A stretch of 64,000 nucleotides of DNA from Nitrospirota bacterium. GTDB taxonomy: Bacteria; JACPQY01. A model generated the notes under the pieces. That model made no database searches. It saw nothing but the letters and a program-made list of their open reading frames with translations, and was not told the origin of the DNA. Each line of letters opens with the position of its first letter. Position 1 is the first letter of the stretch. Below are positions 50,494-59,910 of the stretch, piece after piece. The stretch covers positions 124,001-188,000 of the forward strand of contig JACPQY010000024.1 of the NCBI GenBank assembly GCA_016190245.1, given 5' to 3'. Made by a program: the position numbers and the translations under genes.

Positions 50494-51115
50494 CCGCTTC
50501 CAGTCCCGTGAACAACAACGGCGTCTGACACGGCGCTTCGGGCGCCCCATCCAGCGAACACTGAAACACAACCGCCTCGCTCGCGCAGAGGACGAAGCTC
50601 GCGGCGGTCTCTTTCGTATTCCACTGTGTCCGTGGCCGGCGTCGTCTGGCCGGGCTCGCACGAAGGCAACCGGCTGAGCGTCGCTTCCCCTTCCACAAAC
50701 CCGATCCCCGCCACGTGCGGCGTGAGATCGATCCAGTTGATGACCACCGCCACCACCAGCCCTTGCTTGTTCAGCTCCTCAACGAGCATCGAGGCGAACT
50801 TCTCCACCGCGGCCTTCACCTGCTCCTCGGAAGGCTTCGTGGCCTTGTCCAACGCCGCCTCCTCCCCCATCGTGACCGCCTCAAGCAACGTGGAGATGCC
50901 GTCCCCGTCCACATCCGACAGTTCCGCCTCGCCCGCGGCGATGTCTCGCTCCTCCACCTCCATGGCGCCTGGCTGATCGCTGACCGCCGACGGCTGAATG
51001 CTCATCTTCAGTGCCGTCCGCACCCGGAGAAGATCAGCCCCGGTGGCATCCTTGGGCCGTACCCGTACGGCAAGACCGTTCTCCCCCTCCCGGGCCAGTC
51101 TCTTGGGAAGCCTTC
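50490..51115 (-). pseudogene. Frameshifted remnant of a third GVR-type lipoprotein
   Basis: The frame from about 51115 reads into SDVDGDGISTLLEAVT and EEQVKAAVEKFASMLVEEL, matching the DGDG domain of the two large lipoproteins (for example DSDGDGVSDLIEVV in the gene at 23082). Near 50625 homology jumps to another frame with CASEAVVFQCSLDGAPEAPC, the Ig-like module (compare FQCSLDGGPFKAC). Signal peptide, GVR repeats and propeller are missing. It runs into the HEPN-like remnant, so the region is a composite of two broken genes. Confidence 0.72.
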
Positions 51116-51196
51116 AGGCCGCGGAGGTCACGCATCCTGAAGGGTCCGGCTACCGCTCAATACTCAAGACAGACCCGACTCGCTGCTTCACCCGCC

Positions 51197-52480
51197 TCAG
51201 TACGGCAGGCCGAGGACGTGGAGGAGGGTGAAGATGGCGAGGTCGCGGGAATAGGCCAGCTCGATCCGCCGGTTCTCGGCGGAGACGAGTTCGGTTTCGG
51301 CCTCGACCAGTTCCGTCTGACTCGCGCGTCCCTGCTCGAAACGATGCGTTGTCGCTTCAAGGGTTTCCCGCGCGAGTGCGAGCGCCTGCTCGGACCAGCC
51401 CAGCGTTTGTTCCAACGTGCTCAGCCTCGACCGGGCCTCCTCGATCTGGAGGGCCACTTCCTTCTCCAGTGCTTCCACTTGCATCGCGGCCTGCCGGACG
51501 TCCGCCAGTCGCGCGCGGCGCTCCGCCACCCGCCTACCGCTCTCGAAGAACGGCCAGGACACCGTGGAGAGCGCCCGCCACGTCGTCCGATCCGCTCCTG
51601 ACGTCGGCTCGTCCGTCCAGATGTACTGCCCCGCCACCGACAGCGAGGGCCAGAACTCGGCGCCCACCAGACGCACGCCCTTCTCGGCCTGGTCAACCGA
51701 GGCACGCGAACGAATCAGATCCGGCCTGTGCCTGACAACTTCTTCGAGAGGCGTGTCGGGAGCCACCGCCGGTGGTTTCGGGCTCTCGAGCCGGCCCACG
51801 GATTCGACCCCCGTGATCCGTGAAAGTCTCTTCCGTGCCAAGTCAGCCCGCGCCTGTGCCTCAGCAAGCCGCGAGGCCGCCTCGGAAACCGCCACGTCCG
51901 CACGGCGGACGTCCGTTTCCGTCGCGCGGCCGTTCTCGTGGAACCGCCGCGTGGTCTCCGCGTGGGTCTTGGCCCGCCTCTCCGCCTGGCGCGCGATCTC
52001 CACAAGGGCGTCCGCTCTCAGAACCTCATAAAACTGAACGACCGTCTGGTAGCGCATTTCCCACAGCGCTTCGCCCCTTTCCGACTCGGCCCTCCGCACT
52101 CCACTCCTGGCCGCGGAAACGGAGGCCCACGCTCGAGGCTCGATGATCGGCTGGCGCAGAGAAAGCTCCCCCATTCGCGTCCGCTCGGGCTGGAAGAGAA
52201 GGATCGAGGGCGGCTGCTCCGGATCGGAAGGCGGGAGGTCAATCGTGAGCTCCTGAGAATTCCTGAGGAGTGTCCCCTCCGCGGAGCTCGAAGGCCCGAG
52301 AAGGGCACGGGCAGCCGAGAGCCCCGCGCGCGCCCCCTCCACGGCATGGTCCGCAACCCTCACGGACTCGTGGCGAACCGACGACTCCAAACACTCCCTG
52401 AGCGTGAGCACTCCTTCTGCATTGCCCCCGCCCGCGCCGAGCAAGATTAGGAAGACCAGCGGCTGGTACATCGCCGTCAC
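51197..52480 (-). CDS. TolC-family outer-membrane efflux protein
   Basis: A 427-residue exported protein of the outer-membrane factor family. It has an N-terminal signal, two repeated coiled-coil halves with the usual Ala/Glu/Arg heptads, and typical motifs (LRQPIIEPRAWASVSAARSG, HRPDLIRSRASVDQAEKGVR, AEFWPSLSVAGQY). It forms the trimeric exit duct for the adaptor and ABC transporter encoded upstream. The GTG start at 52480 overlaps the adaptor stop by four bases; an ATG nine bases later is possible. Last gene of the MerR-headed efflux operon. Confidence 0.92.
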   Translation of the reverse strand: MTAMYQPLVFLILLGAGGGNAEGVLTLRECLESSVRHESVRVADHAVEGARAGLSAARALLGPSSSAEGTLLRNSQELTIDLPPSDPEQPPSILLFQPERTRMGELSLRQPIIEPRAWASVSAARSGVRRAESERGEALWEMRYQTVVQFYEVLRADALVEIARQAERRAKTHAETTRRFHENGRATETDVRRADVAVSEAASRLAEAQARADLARKRLSRITGVESVGRLESPKPPAVAPDTPLEEVVRHRPDLIRSRASVDQAEKGVRLVGAEFWPSLSVAGQYIWTDEPTSGADRTTWRALSTVSWPFFESGRRVAERRARLADVRQAAMQVEALEKEVALQIEEARSRLSTLEQTLGWSEQALALARETLEATTHRFEQGRASQTELVEAETELVSAENRRIELAYSRDLAIFTLLHVLGLPY

Positions 52481-53481
52481 CGCCGAGGGACCAGGATCTC
52501 CTCGCCCTCGCTGAGCCCCTCGAGGACCTCCACCTGGCCGTCGCCCCGCTCACCCAACCGCACCGCCCGCCGAACGGGATCCTTGCCGCCGACGCGCACC
52601 GAAACGAAGGGATCTTCTCTTCCCGTGTCCACCGCCGCTGCTGAAACAATAAGAACGCCCTCGCGTTCCAGCGTCACAATCCGCGCTTGCGCGGTCATCC
52701 CGGGCTTCAACTCCGTCGGGGAAAGGATTTCGATCTCGGTCTCGACCACCTTGGCATCGAGCTTCTCTCGCGGGTCGTCGGACAGCGCCTTCTTCCGCCC
52801 GGCCGCGGAGGCCACTTGGCGGACGACTCCCTCGAATGTTTCGCCTCGGAATGCATCACTCGTCACCACAGCCTTTTGCCCATCGCGAACGGTTCCTGCG
52901 TCGGTCTCATCCACTTCCGCCACAATCTTGAGTCGGCCAAGGTCGGCCAGTCGGAAGAGCGGGGCTGACGGCCCAACGCCGGAGATGGCTTCGCCTGTCT
53001 CGAAGTAGGTTTTGAGGATCTTGCCTGAGAAGGGCGCGCGGACGACGTGATCCGCCAGCGACGACTCGGCGAGCTCGCGTTGCGCCGTCGCCCGCTCAAA
53101 GGCCGCCTCCGCCTCGTCCAGCGCCTCCTGGGGCACATCGCCCCTGCTCCGAAGGGCGCGCGTCCTCTCGAGCGTGAGGCGAGCGAGCTTCTCACCCGCC
53201 AAGGCCTCCTTGAGCCGGGCCATGAAATCGGCCCTTTCCAGCAGCACCACGGGCTCGGCCTCCTCCACGGAGTCGCCTTCAGCCTTGAGGTACGTCTCGA
53301 TCCGTCCAGGCACTCGCGCGGAGACGTCCGCCATTCTCCACCCTTCCACGCGACCGGTGGCCACCACGGTTTTTCGGATCGTCCCCCGCTCGACCTTCCG
53401 TATCTCCTGGCCATGGTTGTTGCAGCCTGAGACCGCGAGGATCGACACGAACAGCACAACGAGCACACCGGCCTTCTTCAT
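52477..53481 (-). CDS. Periplasmic adaptor (membrane-fusion protein), MacA/HlyD-like lipoprotein
   Basis: A 334-residue adaptor linking the inner-membrane ABC transporter to the TolC-like duct. Signal peptide with lipobox (AVSGC), then the barrel-sandwich hybrid (VVATGRVEGWRMADVSARVP, GRIETYLKAEGDSVEEAEPV), a helical hairpin (about 85-140) and the returning lipoyl half (VVRAPFSGKILKTYFETGEA), then beta-barrel and membrane-proximal domains. Four-base overlaps on both sides place it in a tightly coupled operon. Confidence 0.93.
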   Translation of the reverse strand: MKKAGVLVVLFVSILAVSGCNNHGQEIRKVERGTIRKTVVATGRVEGWRMADVSARVPGRIETYLKAEGDSVEEAEPVVLLERADFMARLKEALAGEKLARLTLERTRALRSRGDVPQEALDEAEAAFERATAQRELAESSLADHVVRAPFSGKILKTYFETGEAISGVGPSAPLFRLADLGRLKIVAEVDETDAGTVRDGQKAVVTSDAFRGETFEGVVRQVASAAGRKKALSDDPREKLDAKVVETEIEILSPTELKPGMTAQARIVTLEREGVLIVSAAAVDTGREDPFVSVRVGGKDPVRRAVRLGERGDGQVEVLEGLSEGEEILVPRR

Positions 53482-54194
53482 GATGGACGAACCTCCTCAT
53501 GGTTTGCGTGTTGCTCCGCGAGCCGGCCGTCCTCCATGCGGAAGAGCCGGTCCACCAACTCCGAGACGCGGTGGTCGTGCGTCACGATCGCCACGGCGGA
53601 GCCGTTTTCGCGCGCGAGGCTGCGCAGGAGCGCGAGCACCTGCCGGCCGTTCTCGGAATCGAGGCTCCCGGTCGGCTCATCCGCCAAGATGAGCGGCGGT
53701 CGGGCCACGATGGCCCTCGCGAGCGAGACGCGCTGCTTCTGGCCGCCGCTGAGGTCCTTGGGCAGGAAACGCAACCGATCGGAGAGGCCCACTTTCGTCA
53801 GCGCCTCCTCGGCGTGCGCCCGAGCCTCGCGCCCAGCCATACCCCGGATCCGGAGCGCGAGCGCCACATTCTCGAGCGCCGAGAGCGCGGGGAAAAGGTT
53901 GAAACTCTGAAACACGAACCCGATCTCCTCCCGACGAACCACCGGGAGCTTGCGCTCGGGCAGCCTCGCCGTGTTGCGCCCACGGATCCACATCTCCCCG
54001 GAGGTCGGACGCAGGATGCAGCCCATGATGGACAGCAGCGTGGTCTTCCCGCTCCCCGAGGGCCCCATGATGCCGAGGATCTCGCCGGGACGGACCTCGA
54101 GCGAGACCCCGCGCACGGCCTCCACAGGGACGCGCTCCTCGGTGTAGACCTTGCGGACGTTCTCCAGCTTGAGGACGGGCTCGGGCAGTGTCAT
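53478..54194 (-). CDS. ABC transporter ATP-binding protein (MacB/LolD/DevA type)
   Basis: A 238-residue nucleotide-binding protein. Walker A GPSGSGKTT, Q-loop in GFVFQSFNLFPALS, signature LSGGQKQR, Walker B LILADEPTGSLDSE and the H-loop in IVTHDHR are all present. ATG 54194 is chosen because the LKLENVRKVY strand starts right after it and it overlaps the permease stop (ATGA). It energises the MacB/DevC-type permease encoded upstream. Confidence 0.95.
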   Translation of the reverse strand: MTLPEPVLKLENVRKVYTEERVPVEAVRGVSLEVRPGEILGIMGPSGSGKTTLLSIMGCILRPTSGEMWIRGRNTARLPERKLPVVRREEIGFVFQSFNLFPALSALENVALALRIRGMAGREARAHAEEALTKVGLSDRLRFLPKDLSGGQKQRVSLARAIVARPPLILADEPTGSLDSENGRQVLALLRSLARENGSAVAIVTHDHRVSELVDRLFRMEDGRLAEQHANHEEVRPS

Positions 54195-55318
54195 GTCTTG
54201 AACACCATCGCCGGATCCGTGTTCACGGCCTTGCGCACGGACACAATGGAGGCCAGCCCGCACATGACCAGAACCATTCCGAACACCGCCGCCTGAAGCC
54301 ACGGCTCCATCACGATATCTATCCCCGTGCTCGAATACCCCTTCGCCAGAGGGTCCATGGCCAGGCGACCCACGCCGTAGCCGAGCACGGCGCTGATGAA
54401 GGCCTGCGTCAGGATGATCCGGTAGATGAGACCGTTCCCACCCCCGATCGCCTTGAGCGTGCCGTATTCCCGCAGATGCTCCACCGTGGCGGAGTACAGC
54501 GTCTGACTCACCACCACCATGCCCACCACGAACGCCATGAAGGAACTGAGCGCGAACCCAACGCCCATACCCGTCTCAACGGTCCAGTACCGCCGGGTCC
54601 TACGGCTGAACTGCGCTGTCGTGAAGACATCGACATACGGCAGCCGCTCTGAGAGCAGACTCGCCGTTTCCCGCGCGTTCGCTCCGGGTTCGAGCGTGGC
54701 GAGGATGTAGGCCGTGTCCTCGGGCCGGTAATAGCTGCCCACCTTCTTGGCGGTCTTGTAGGAAGCGAACACGAACGGCGCCGTGGTGATCGAGCGTACG
54801 CCCCGTGAGTGCCCCACCACGCGCACGGCTTGGCCGTACATCTCGCGCGTCGAGCCGATGGGAAGAGGCCCCAATTTCTTCTGAGACGATTCGTCGAAAA
54901 TGACGAAATCGCCTCCCACCACGTCGCGTATGTTCCCGATGCTCATCTCCCACGGCCCGCCCACGCCCCAGTCCGGGTGGAATCCGATGATGACGACCTG
55001 CTCGCGACCGCCGTTCTCGAGCTTGACGGTGGCGAACGCGAACAGGTAGGGCTCCGCCCGCTCGATCCCCGGCGTGGAGCGCACGACGTTGACGAACCGT
55101 TCCGGGATGGCCTCGGCCCACTCGAAATTCGGCGTGCCGCGCGAGGTCACCCAGAGGTCCGCGCCGGAGTGATCGATGATCGAGGCGGCGTTGTTCATCG
55201 CCCCGAGGAAGATGCCCACCTGCGCGAAGATCAGCACCACCGAGAAGGCGATCCCCACGAGCGTTGTGATGAACCGGATCTTGTCGTAGAGGAGATTCTT
55301 GTAGGCGACGATCAGCAT
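54191..55318 (-). CDS. ABC transporter permease, FtsX/DevC-like
   Basis: A 375-residue inner-membrane protein. One N-terminal helix, a large periplasmic domain (about residues 45-250) and three C-terminal helices make up the FtsX-like topology. The periplasmic part starts ASIIDHSGADLWVTSRGTPN, typical of DevC-like permeases. With the adaptor and TolC-like protein it forms a tripartite exporter, perhaps for a lipid, siderophore or peptide. It begins 8 bases after the MerR-like gene stop. Confidence 0.93.
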   Translation of the reverse strand: MLIVAYKNLLYDKIRFITTLVGIAFSVVLIFAQVGIFLGAMNNAASIIDHSGADLWVTSRGTPNFEWAEAIPERFVNVVRSTPGIERAEPYLFAFATVKLENGGREQVVIIGFHPDWGVGGPWEMSIGNIRDVVGGDFVIFDESSQKKLGPLPIGSTREMYGQAVRVVGHSRGVRSITTAPFVFASYKTAKKVGSYYRPEDTAYILATLEPGANARETASLLSERLPYVDVFTTAQFSRRTRRYWTVETGMGVGFALSSFMAFVVGMVVVSQTLYSATVEHLREYGTLKAIGGGNGLIYRIILTQAFISAVLGYGVGRLAMDPLAKGYSSTGIDIVMEPWLQAAVFGMVLVMCGLASIVSVRKAVNTDPAMVFKT

Positions 55319-55325
55319 CGCGGCC

Positions 55326-56054
55326 TCACTTTGGCAGCCACTCGCCCCTCGCCATGGCCTCGCGCACGCGCCGGTCCAGCATGCGGTCCAGCACGTACCG
55401 CCGGACGAAGCGGATATCCCGGGCCATGTCGAGCGTGGCCTTCACCGCGACCTCGGGCGGCAGCCTGCGCACCAGCCGATTGCGCAGGGCCAGTTCCTCG
55501 CGCAGGAGCGCGCGCGCAACGCGTCGAACGCGCCGAAGATCGGAAGGCTTGAAACCGTAGACCGCATAGCGTCGGAGGATGCGGCCGTACTCCACGTCCT
55601 CCGCGTCGTACCGCCCGGGACGCGTCGGCATGAGGATGCCCTCGCGCGTCAGGCGTTCCACCTCCGGGCGCGTGAGCCCCGTGAGGTCGCAGAACTTGGC
55701 CGTGTCCACCCCGAAGCCGCCCGCCTGAGCCCCGTCCAGGGACAGGACGCAACCCAACTCGATGAGCGTCTGGACGGGCGCTCCCCCCTCCACGAGGCCG
55801 AGGTATTTCTTGATGGCCGACAGCTTGAGCCGCTGCTCGCTCTGGAGCCTCTTAATGAGCAGCAGGCGGTCCACCACCCCTTCGGGATAGAGATGGAAAT
55901 TCGCCTTGAGACGGATCGGCTCTCCCAGGAGACCTTGCCGGGCGTAGAAGAGGATGGCCGTGCGCGAGATCCCCGTCCGGCGGACGAGCGCCGCCATCTT
56001 GAGCCCCCGCGCGGCCCCATTCCCCGTTTGTTCAGCATCCAGTCGCTTCTGCAT
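55326..56054 (-). CDS. MerR-type regulator with two winged-helix segments
   Basis: A 242-residue regulator of the downstream efflux operon. Residues 19 to 85 are a MerR DNA-binding domain (RRTGISRTAILFYARQGLLG, RLLLIKRLQSEQRLKLSAIK). A second similar segment occurs at about 125-175 (CDLTGLTRPEVERLTREGIL, GFKPSDLRRVRRVARAL), so it may be a tandem MerR protein, longer than the usual 120-150 residues. Its start codon lies inside the left arm of a palindromic operator, and the promoter leaves a leader of only a few bases. Confidence 0.82.
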   Translation of the reverse strand: MQKRLDAEQTGNGAARGLKMAALVRRTGISRTAILFYARQGLLGEPIRLKANFHLYPEGVVDRLLLIKRLQSEQRLKLSAIKKYLGLVEGGAPVQTLIELGCVLSLDGAQAGGFGVDTAKFCDLTGLTRPEVERLTREGILMPTRPGRYDAEDVEYGRILRRYAVYGFKPSDLRRVRRVARALLREELALRNRLVRRLPPEVAVKATLDMARDIRFVRRYVLDRMLDRRVREAMARGEWLPK

Positions 56055-56095
56055 AGTGATGAGTGTTACTTAGCACTATGCACAGGAGTTGTCAA
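56051..56095 (-). promoter_or_regulatory. Promoter and palindromic operator of the MerR/efflux operon
   Basis: On the minus strand, TTGACA (56095-56090) is followed after 17 bases by TAAGTA (56072-56067). The inverted repeat GCATAGTG/CACTATGC (56051-56058 and 56074-56081) covers the spacer end, the -10 and the ATG at 56054. The transcript would start within about 6-8 bases of the ATG, with no Shine-Dalgarno. This arrangement suggests direct autorepression. Confidence 0.7.
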
Positions 56096-56147
56096 GGCCG
56101 CCGCCCGTGATCCGTAGGCGACGATGCCGCTCGCATCTGTTGCTTTC

Positions 56148-56206
56148 CCGTAGCGCCCGGTTTCACGCCGGGCGAGCGCCGTCCGGCATAAAGCCGGACC
56201 CTACGG
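56148..56206. repeat. Two-hairpin REP-like element
   Basis: Outer CCGTAG/CTACGG enclose two stem-loops: GCCCGG-TTTCACG-CCGGGC and GTCCGGC-ATAAA-GCCGGAC. This is the layout of bacterial REP/BIME units. The remaining bases between the MerR gene and the acyltransferase show no gene. Confidence 0.75.
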
Positions 56207-56329
56207 CCACCTTCACCTGATGGGTGCCCCCGCGCGCGATGTGAACGGTGCTTGCCTGCGGATTACGAAAGATCCGGGAATCCCCACCCGGCAAATGAAG
56301 AAAGCCCGGGAAAGGCGTACCCTGCCTCC

Positions 56330-57211
56330 ATGGTCGAGGACCGAAGCAGGCCCCGCCGACGTTCGAACAGCAATCCCGGGCAGAGTCCTTTTCGGAGGGC
56401 CATCGGCTTCCTCACGAGGCGCTACAACATCGACTCGTTGGACAACCGGAATGAGGAATGGACGGGTTGGATCGCCCGTTGGGCGGGTCGCGTCGTCGTT
56501 CCCTACCACCGCGGACAGGTGAGAGGCATCGATGCCGTCCCGGAAGGGCCCTGCCTGTTCGTCGGGAATCACAACGGCGGGGCCGTCAATCAGGACACGC
56601 TGATCCTCTTCCACGCTCTCTGCAACCGGTATGGCATCGGCGCAGTTCCGTATGGCCTTGGCCATGAGGTCGTGCTCAAACTCCCGGTCTTCCATCAGTT
56701 GTTCGTTCCGGGGGGCGCCGTTCGAGCCAGCCACCACAACGCAGAACGGCTCCTCGGGGCTGGCCGAAAGGTGCTTGTGTACCCGGGCGGCGATCTGGAC
56801 AACTTCCGCCCCTTTCGCCACCGACACCGTATCGTCTTCGGCGGACGCCGCGGCTACATCCGCCTGGCCTTGCGAGCGCGAGTGCCCATCCTCCCCGTGG
56901 TCGCCACCGGCGCCCACTCCACCTTCGTCGTGCTCGACGACATGCGCTGGCTTGCCCGCCTCATGCGTACCAATCGGTGGGCGCGAACCAAGGCATGGCC
57001 TCTCATCCTCAGCCTGCCGTGGGGTATCACGCTGGGCCCACTCCCCTTCCATTTTCCTCTGCCCGCCAAGATCACGGTCGAGATCCTCAAGCCCATCCGC
57101 TTCCCACGCTATGGCGAGAAGGCCGCGGGCGACGACTCCTATGTGAAATCGTGTGCCGACGAGGTGGAAGCGGCCATGCAGACCGCCCTGAGCCGCCTCG
57201 CGGAAGCCTGA
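56330..57211 (+). CDS. Lysophospholipid acyltransferase-like (LPLAT) protein
   Basis: A 293-residue acyltransferase. ATG 56330 is chosen because upstream residues are not conserved-looking. Motifs of the GPAT/LPLAT fold: FVGNHNGGAVNQD (acceptor His and Asp with the wider spacing of the hemolysin-like subgroup), FVPGGAVRASHHNAERLL, VLVYPGGDLDNFRPF, IRLALRARVPILPVVATGAH. It probably transfers acyl groups to a lipid at the inner membrane. Its neighbour is a secreted SRPBCC protein. Confidence 0.85.
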   Translation: MVEDRSRPRRRSNSNPGQSPFRRAIGFLTRRYNIDSLDNRNEEWTGWIARWAGRVVVPYHRGQVRGIDAVPEGPCLFVGNHNGGAVNQDTLILFHALCNRYGIGAVPYGLGHEVVLKLPVFHQLFVPGGAVRASHHNAERLLGAGRKVLVYPGGDLDNFRPFRHRHRIVFGGRRGYIRLALRARVPILPVVATGAHSTFVVLDDMRWLARLMRTNRWARTKAWPLILSLPWGITLGPLPFHFPLPAKITVEILKPIRFPRYGEKAAGDDSYVKSCADEVEAAMQTALSRLAEA

Positions 57212-57301
57212 CCCCGCGCCTCGTTCTGCGACCGCTTTCGCCCGCCGCCCTGCAGGGCTTCCCTTGAATCCCCCCGGGTCGTCTGATAGGAAGAGGGCGC
57301 C

Positions 57302-58621
57302 ATGCGTAACCCCCGGAGGGCTGCACGCTCAATCAGCCCTCTCCTCGCGCTCATTATCACCGTTCTCCTCGCCCCCGCCACCTCCGGGGCGCGCGAGCCC
57401 GAAGGCATCTTCCCCGAGATCCGCGGCACCTTCGATCCCGCCGCGCTCGTGCCGATCCTCGAGCGGGCCTCGATTGTCGTGATCCACGAGCAACCGGGCA
57501 AACCAACCTACATCACGGGCATCCTTCTCATCCACGCCTCGTTCGAGAAGGTCTGGAGCGTGGTGACGGACTACGATCACTACCACGAGTTCGTGCCCAA
57601 CGTGATCCACGTCATCGTGAAAGAAAAACGGCCCCAGGAGGGCACACAGGACTCCGAGTACAAGACCGGATTCAAGGCCGGCCCCATCGAGCTTGGAATC
57701 GTGTGGACCTTGGAGCAGCACCTCCTGAAAGACGAGCACATGATCTGGGGCCTCCCCGCGAAGAAAGGCGAGCAGGCGTTCACGGAGGTCAACTACCGCG
57801 AGATCTACTTCCCGGTGGACGAAACTCGCACGATCATGACCTACACCACATATGCGAATCTCTCCTCGTTCGGCGCGCTCGCCAAGCTCATGTTCAAAAC
57901 CTTCCCCGAGTTGGAGACGCCCACCCTCGTCTCCGTGGGAACGCTCTTCCCGGAGTCCGTCAAGGAGCGCGTGGAGGGAATCAAGATCATCGTCGAGCCC
58001 AAGGACCTGGACCGGCAGAAGGTGGCCGTCCCCCCCCCACTGCGCAACAGCGCCGCCCTCGAAGGGCTGGTTCGGCGGTTCAAGAAGGTCGTCCTCTCGT
58101 GGTACCCGGATCCGAACGGAGCGCGCTTCGTCTCCTCCGTGGCCCTCGTGGACGCCTCCCCCGAGGCCTGCCGAACCGTCGTGTCGGACTTCAACCGCTA
58201 CCCCAAGATCTTCAAGGTCATGCAGAAATCACGGAAGATCAAAGGCGACGAGAAGGCCTTCACAGTCGAGTTCGACGTCAAGTACAAGGTCATTTTCCCG
58301 CTGGCGTTCGAGTACTCGCTCGACTATGCGTGGAGCGAGGACCGGTCGCGCCTTTCGAGCACGCTCAACCAGATTCGCGAACACAACCTGGGTAACGAAT
58401 GGGCCGCGTGGGATTTCTATCCGATGGACAACGGGACACTGCTCAGCTACACGAACTTCGCCGACCTCCGTTCGGCAGGGATGTTTATGCGCCTGCTCAT
58501 GGACAACATCGTGGGATTCGGTCTTGGATTGCGCGTGGGCATGGTCTCGGTCCTGATGCAGGCTTTCTCGACAGCCATCATGGCCCCCCCCCCGGCCGCG
58601 GTGTCGGGGATGGGATTCTGA
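57302..58621 (+). CDS. Exported protein with two SRPBCC/START-like domains
   Basis: A 439-residue protein with a signal peptide (hydrophobic 10-28, then ATSGA). Two helix-grip lipid-binding domains follow: one at about 60-230 (VWSVVTDYDHYHEFVPNV) and one at about 265-420 (CRTVVSDFNRYPKIFKVMQK). Both start with the standard F..V..VV.D..RY pattern. Such folds bind hydrophobic ligands. Two copies in a periplasmic protein next to an acyltransferase suggest lipid transfer or binding; this is inference. Confidence 0.8.
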   Translation: MRNPRRAARSISPLLALIITVLLAPATSGAREPEGIFPEIRGTFDPAALVPILERASIVVIHEQPGKPTYITGILLIHASFEKVWSVVTDYDHYHEFVPNVIHVIVKEKRPQEGTQDSEYKTGFKAGPIELGIVWTLEQHLLKDEHMIWGLPAKKGEQAFTEVNYREIYFPVDETRTIMTYTTYANLSSFGALAKLMFKTFPELETPTLVSVGTLFPESVKERVEGIKIIVEPKDLDRQKVAVPPPLRNSAALEGLVRRFKKVVLSWYPDPNGARFVSSVALVDASPEACRTVVSDFNRYPKIFKVMQKSRKIKGDEKAFTVEFDVKYKVIFPLAFEYSLDYAWSEDRSRLSSTLNQIREHNLGNEWAAWDFYPMDNGTLLSYTNFADLRSAGMFMRLLMDNIVGFGLGLRVGMVSVLMQAFSTAIMAPPPAAVSGMGF

Positions 58622-58716
58622 TACGGGAGCCGCGAGTCCGTCATGGGGCGGAGAGCCGCGAGCAGAACATGGGGAACCCACAGAAATTGAGCGGGAGGTA
58701 AGGAGGCAAACGCAAC

Positions 58717-59907
58717 GTGAACGTACATGAGTACCAAGCGAAGGATCTCTTGAAGGCCTTCCAGGTGCCGGTGCCGCGCGGTGTGCTCGCGCGCACCCCT
58801 GAGGAGGCCCGGCAGGCCGCGCTCCAACTGGGCACGTGGCCTGTCGTGATCAAGGCCCAGGTGCACGCCGGGGGCCGTGGCAAGGCCGGCGGCATCCGGC
58901 TTGCGTCGAGTGAGGCCGAAGTGGCGAACCTCGCGCCGAAGATGATCGGGATGACCCTCGTCACCCCGCAAACGGGCGCGCAGGGCAAGAAGGTCCGCAT
59001 GCTTTACATCGAAGAGGGCCTGCCCATTGCAAAGGAGTACTACCTCAGTCTGGTCCTGGATCGGAGCCGCAACCGGATCGTGGCGATGGCCAGCACCGAG
59101 GGCGGTATGGAGATCGAGGAGGTCGCCCGCAAGACGCCCGAGAAGATCGTCAAGGTCGCGATCGATCCCGCCATCGGCGCCCTGCCGTCGCACGGACGCC
59201 GGGCCGGCCAGGCGCTCGGGCTCAATGGAGAGGCGCTTTCCCGGTTCGTGGGCCTCCTCAGCGCGCTCTATCGCGCCTACGTGGGGCTCGACGCCAGTCT
59301 TCTCGAAATCAACCCGCTCGTCCGCACGAAGGACGATCGGTGGTATGCGCTGGACGCAAAGGTGAACCTGGACGACAACGCCCTCTTCCGCCACAAGAAC
59401 TACCTCGACCTGCGCGATGCCGCCGAGGAGGACCCCATGGAGGTCGAGGCCGCGAAACACGATCTCAGCTACATCCACCTCGATGGAAACATCGGCTGCA
59501 TGGTGAACGGCGCGGGCCTCGCGATGTCCACGATGGACATCATCAAGCTCCACGGCGGCGAGCCCGCCAATTTCCTGGATGTGGGCGGCGGCGCCGGCGT
59601 GGAGAAGGTGGCCGCGGCGTTCAAGATCCTCGTTGCCGACAGGAACGTGAAGGCGATCCTCGTCAACATCTTCGGGGGCATCTTGCGGTGCGACACGCTC
59701 GCGCAGGGCATCGTGACGGCCGCCCGCGAGGTGTGGGGCAAGGGCGAGAAGATCGAGATGCCGCTCCCGCTCGTGGTCCGGCTCGAAGGCACCAACGTGG
59801 ACCAAGGGAGAAAGACCCTGGCCGATTCCGGCCTGCCCATCATCGTGGCGGCCGACCTCGGGGACGGCGCGAAGAAGGCCGTCGCCGCCGCGAAGGGGGT
59901 GAGGTGA
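58717..59907 (+). CDS. sucC: Succinyl-CoA synthetase (ADP-forming) beta subunit
   Basis: A 396-residue ATP-grasp subunit. GTG 58717 is preceded by AAGGAGG at a good distance. [20 protein letters not shown] opens the protein; [56 protein letters not shown] and [16 protein letters not shown] are the family's nucleotide, metal and subunit-contact motifs. Three bases separate it from sucD. Catalyses substrate-level phosphorylation in the TCA cycle. Confidence 0.97.
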   Translation: MNVHEYQAKDLLKAFQVPVPRGVLARTPEEARQAALQLGTWPVVIKAQVHAGGRGKAGGIRLASSEAEVANLAPKMIGMTLVTPQTGAQGKKVRMLYIEEGLPIAKEYYLSLVLDRSRNRIVAMASTEGGMEIEEVARKTPEKIVKVAIDPAIGALPSHGRRAGQALGLNGEALSRFVGLLSALYRAYVGLDASLLEINPLVRTKDDRWYALDAKVNLDDNALFRHKNYLDLRDAAEEDPMEVEAAKHDLSYIHLDGNIGCMVNGAGLAMSTMDIIKLHGGEPANFLDVGGGAGVEKVAAAFKILVADRNVKAILVNIFGGILRCDTLAQGIVTAAREVWGKGEKIEMPLPLVVRLEGTNVDQGRKTLADSGLPIIVAADLGDGAKKAVAAAKGVR

Positions 59908-59910
59908 GCC

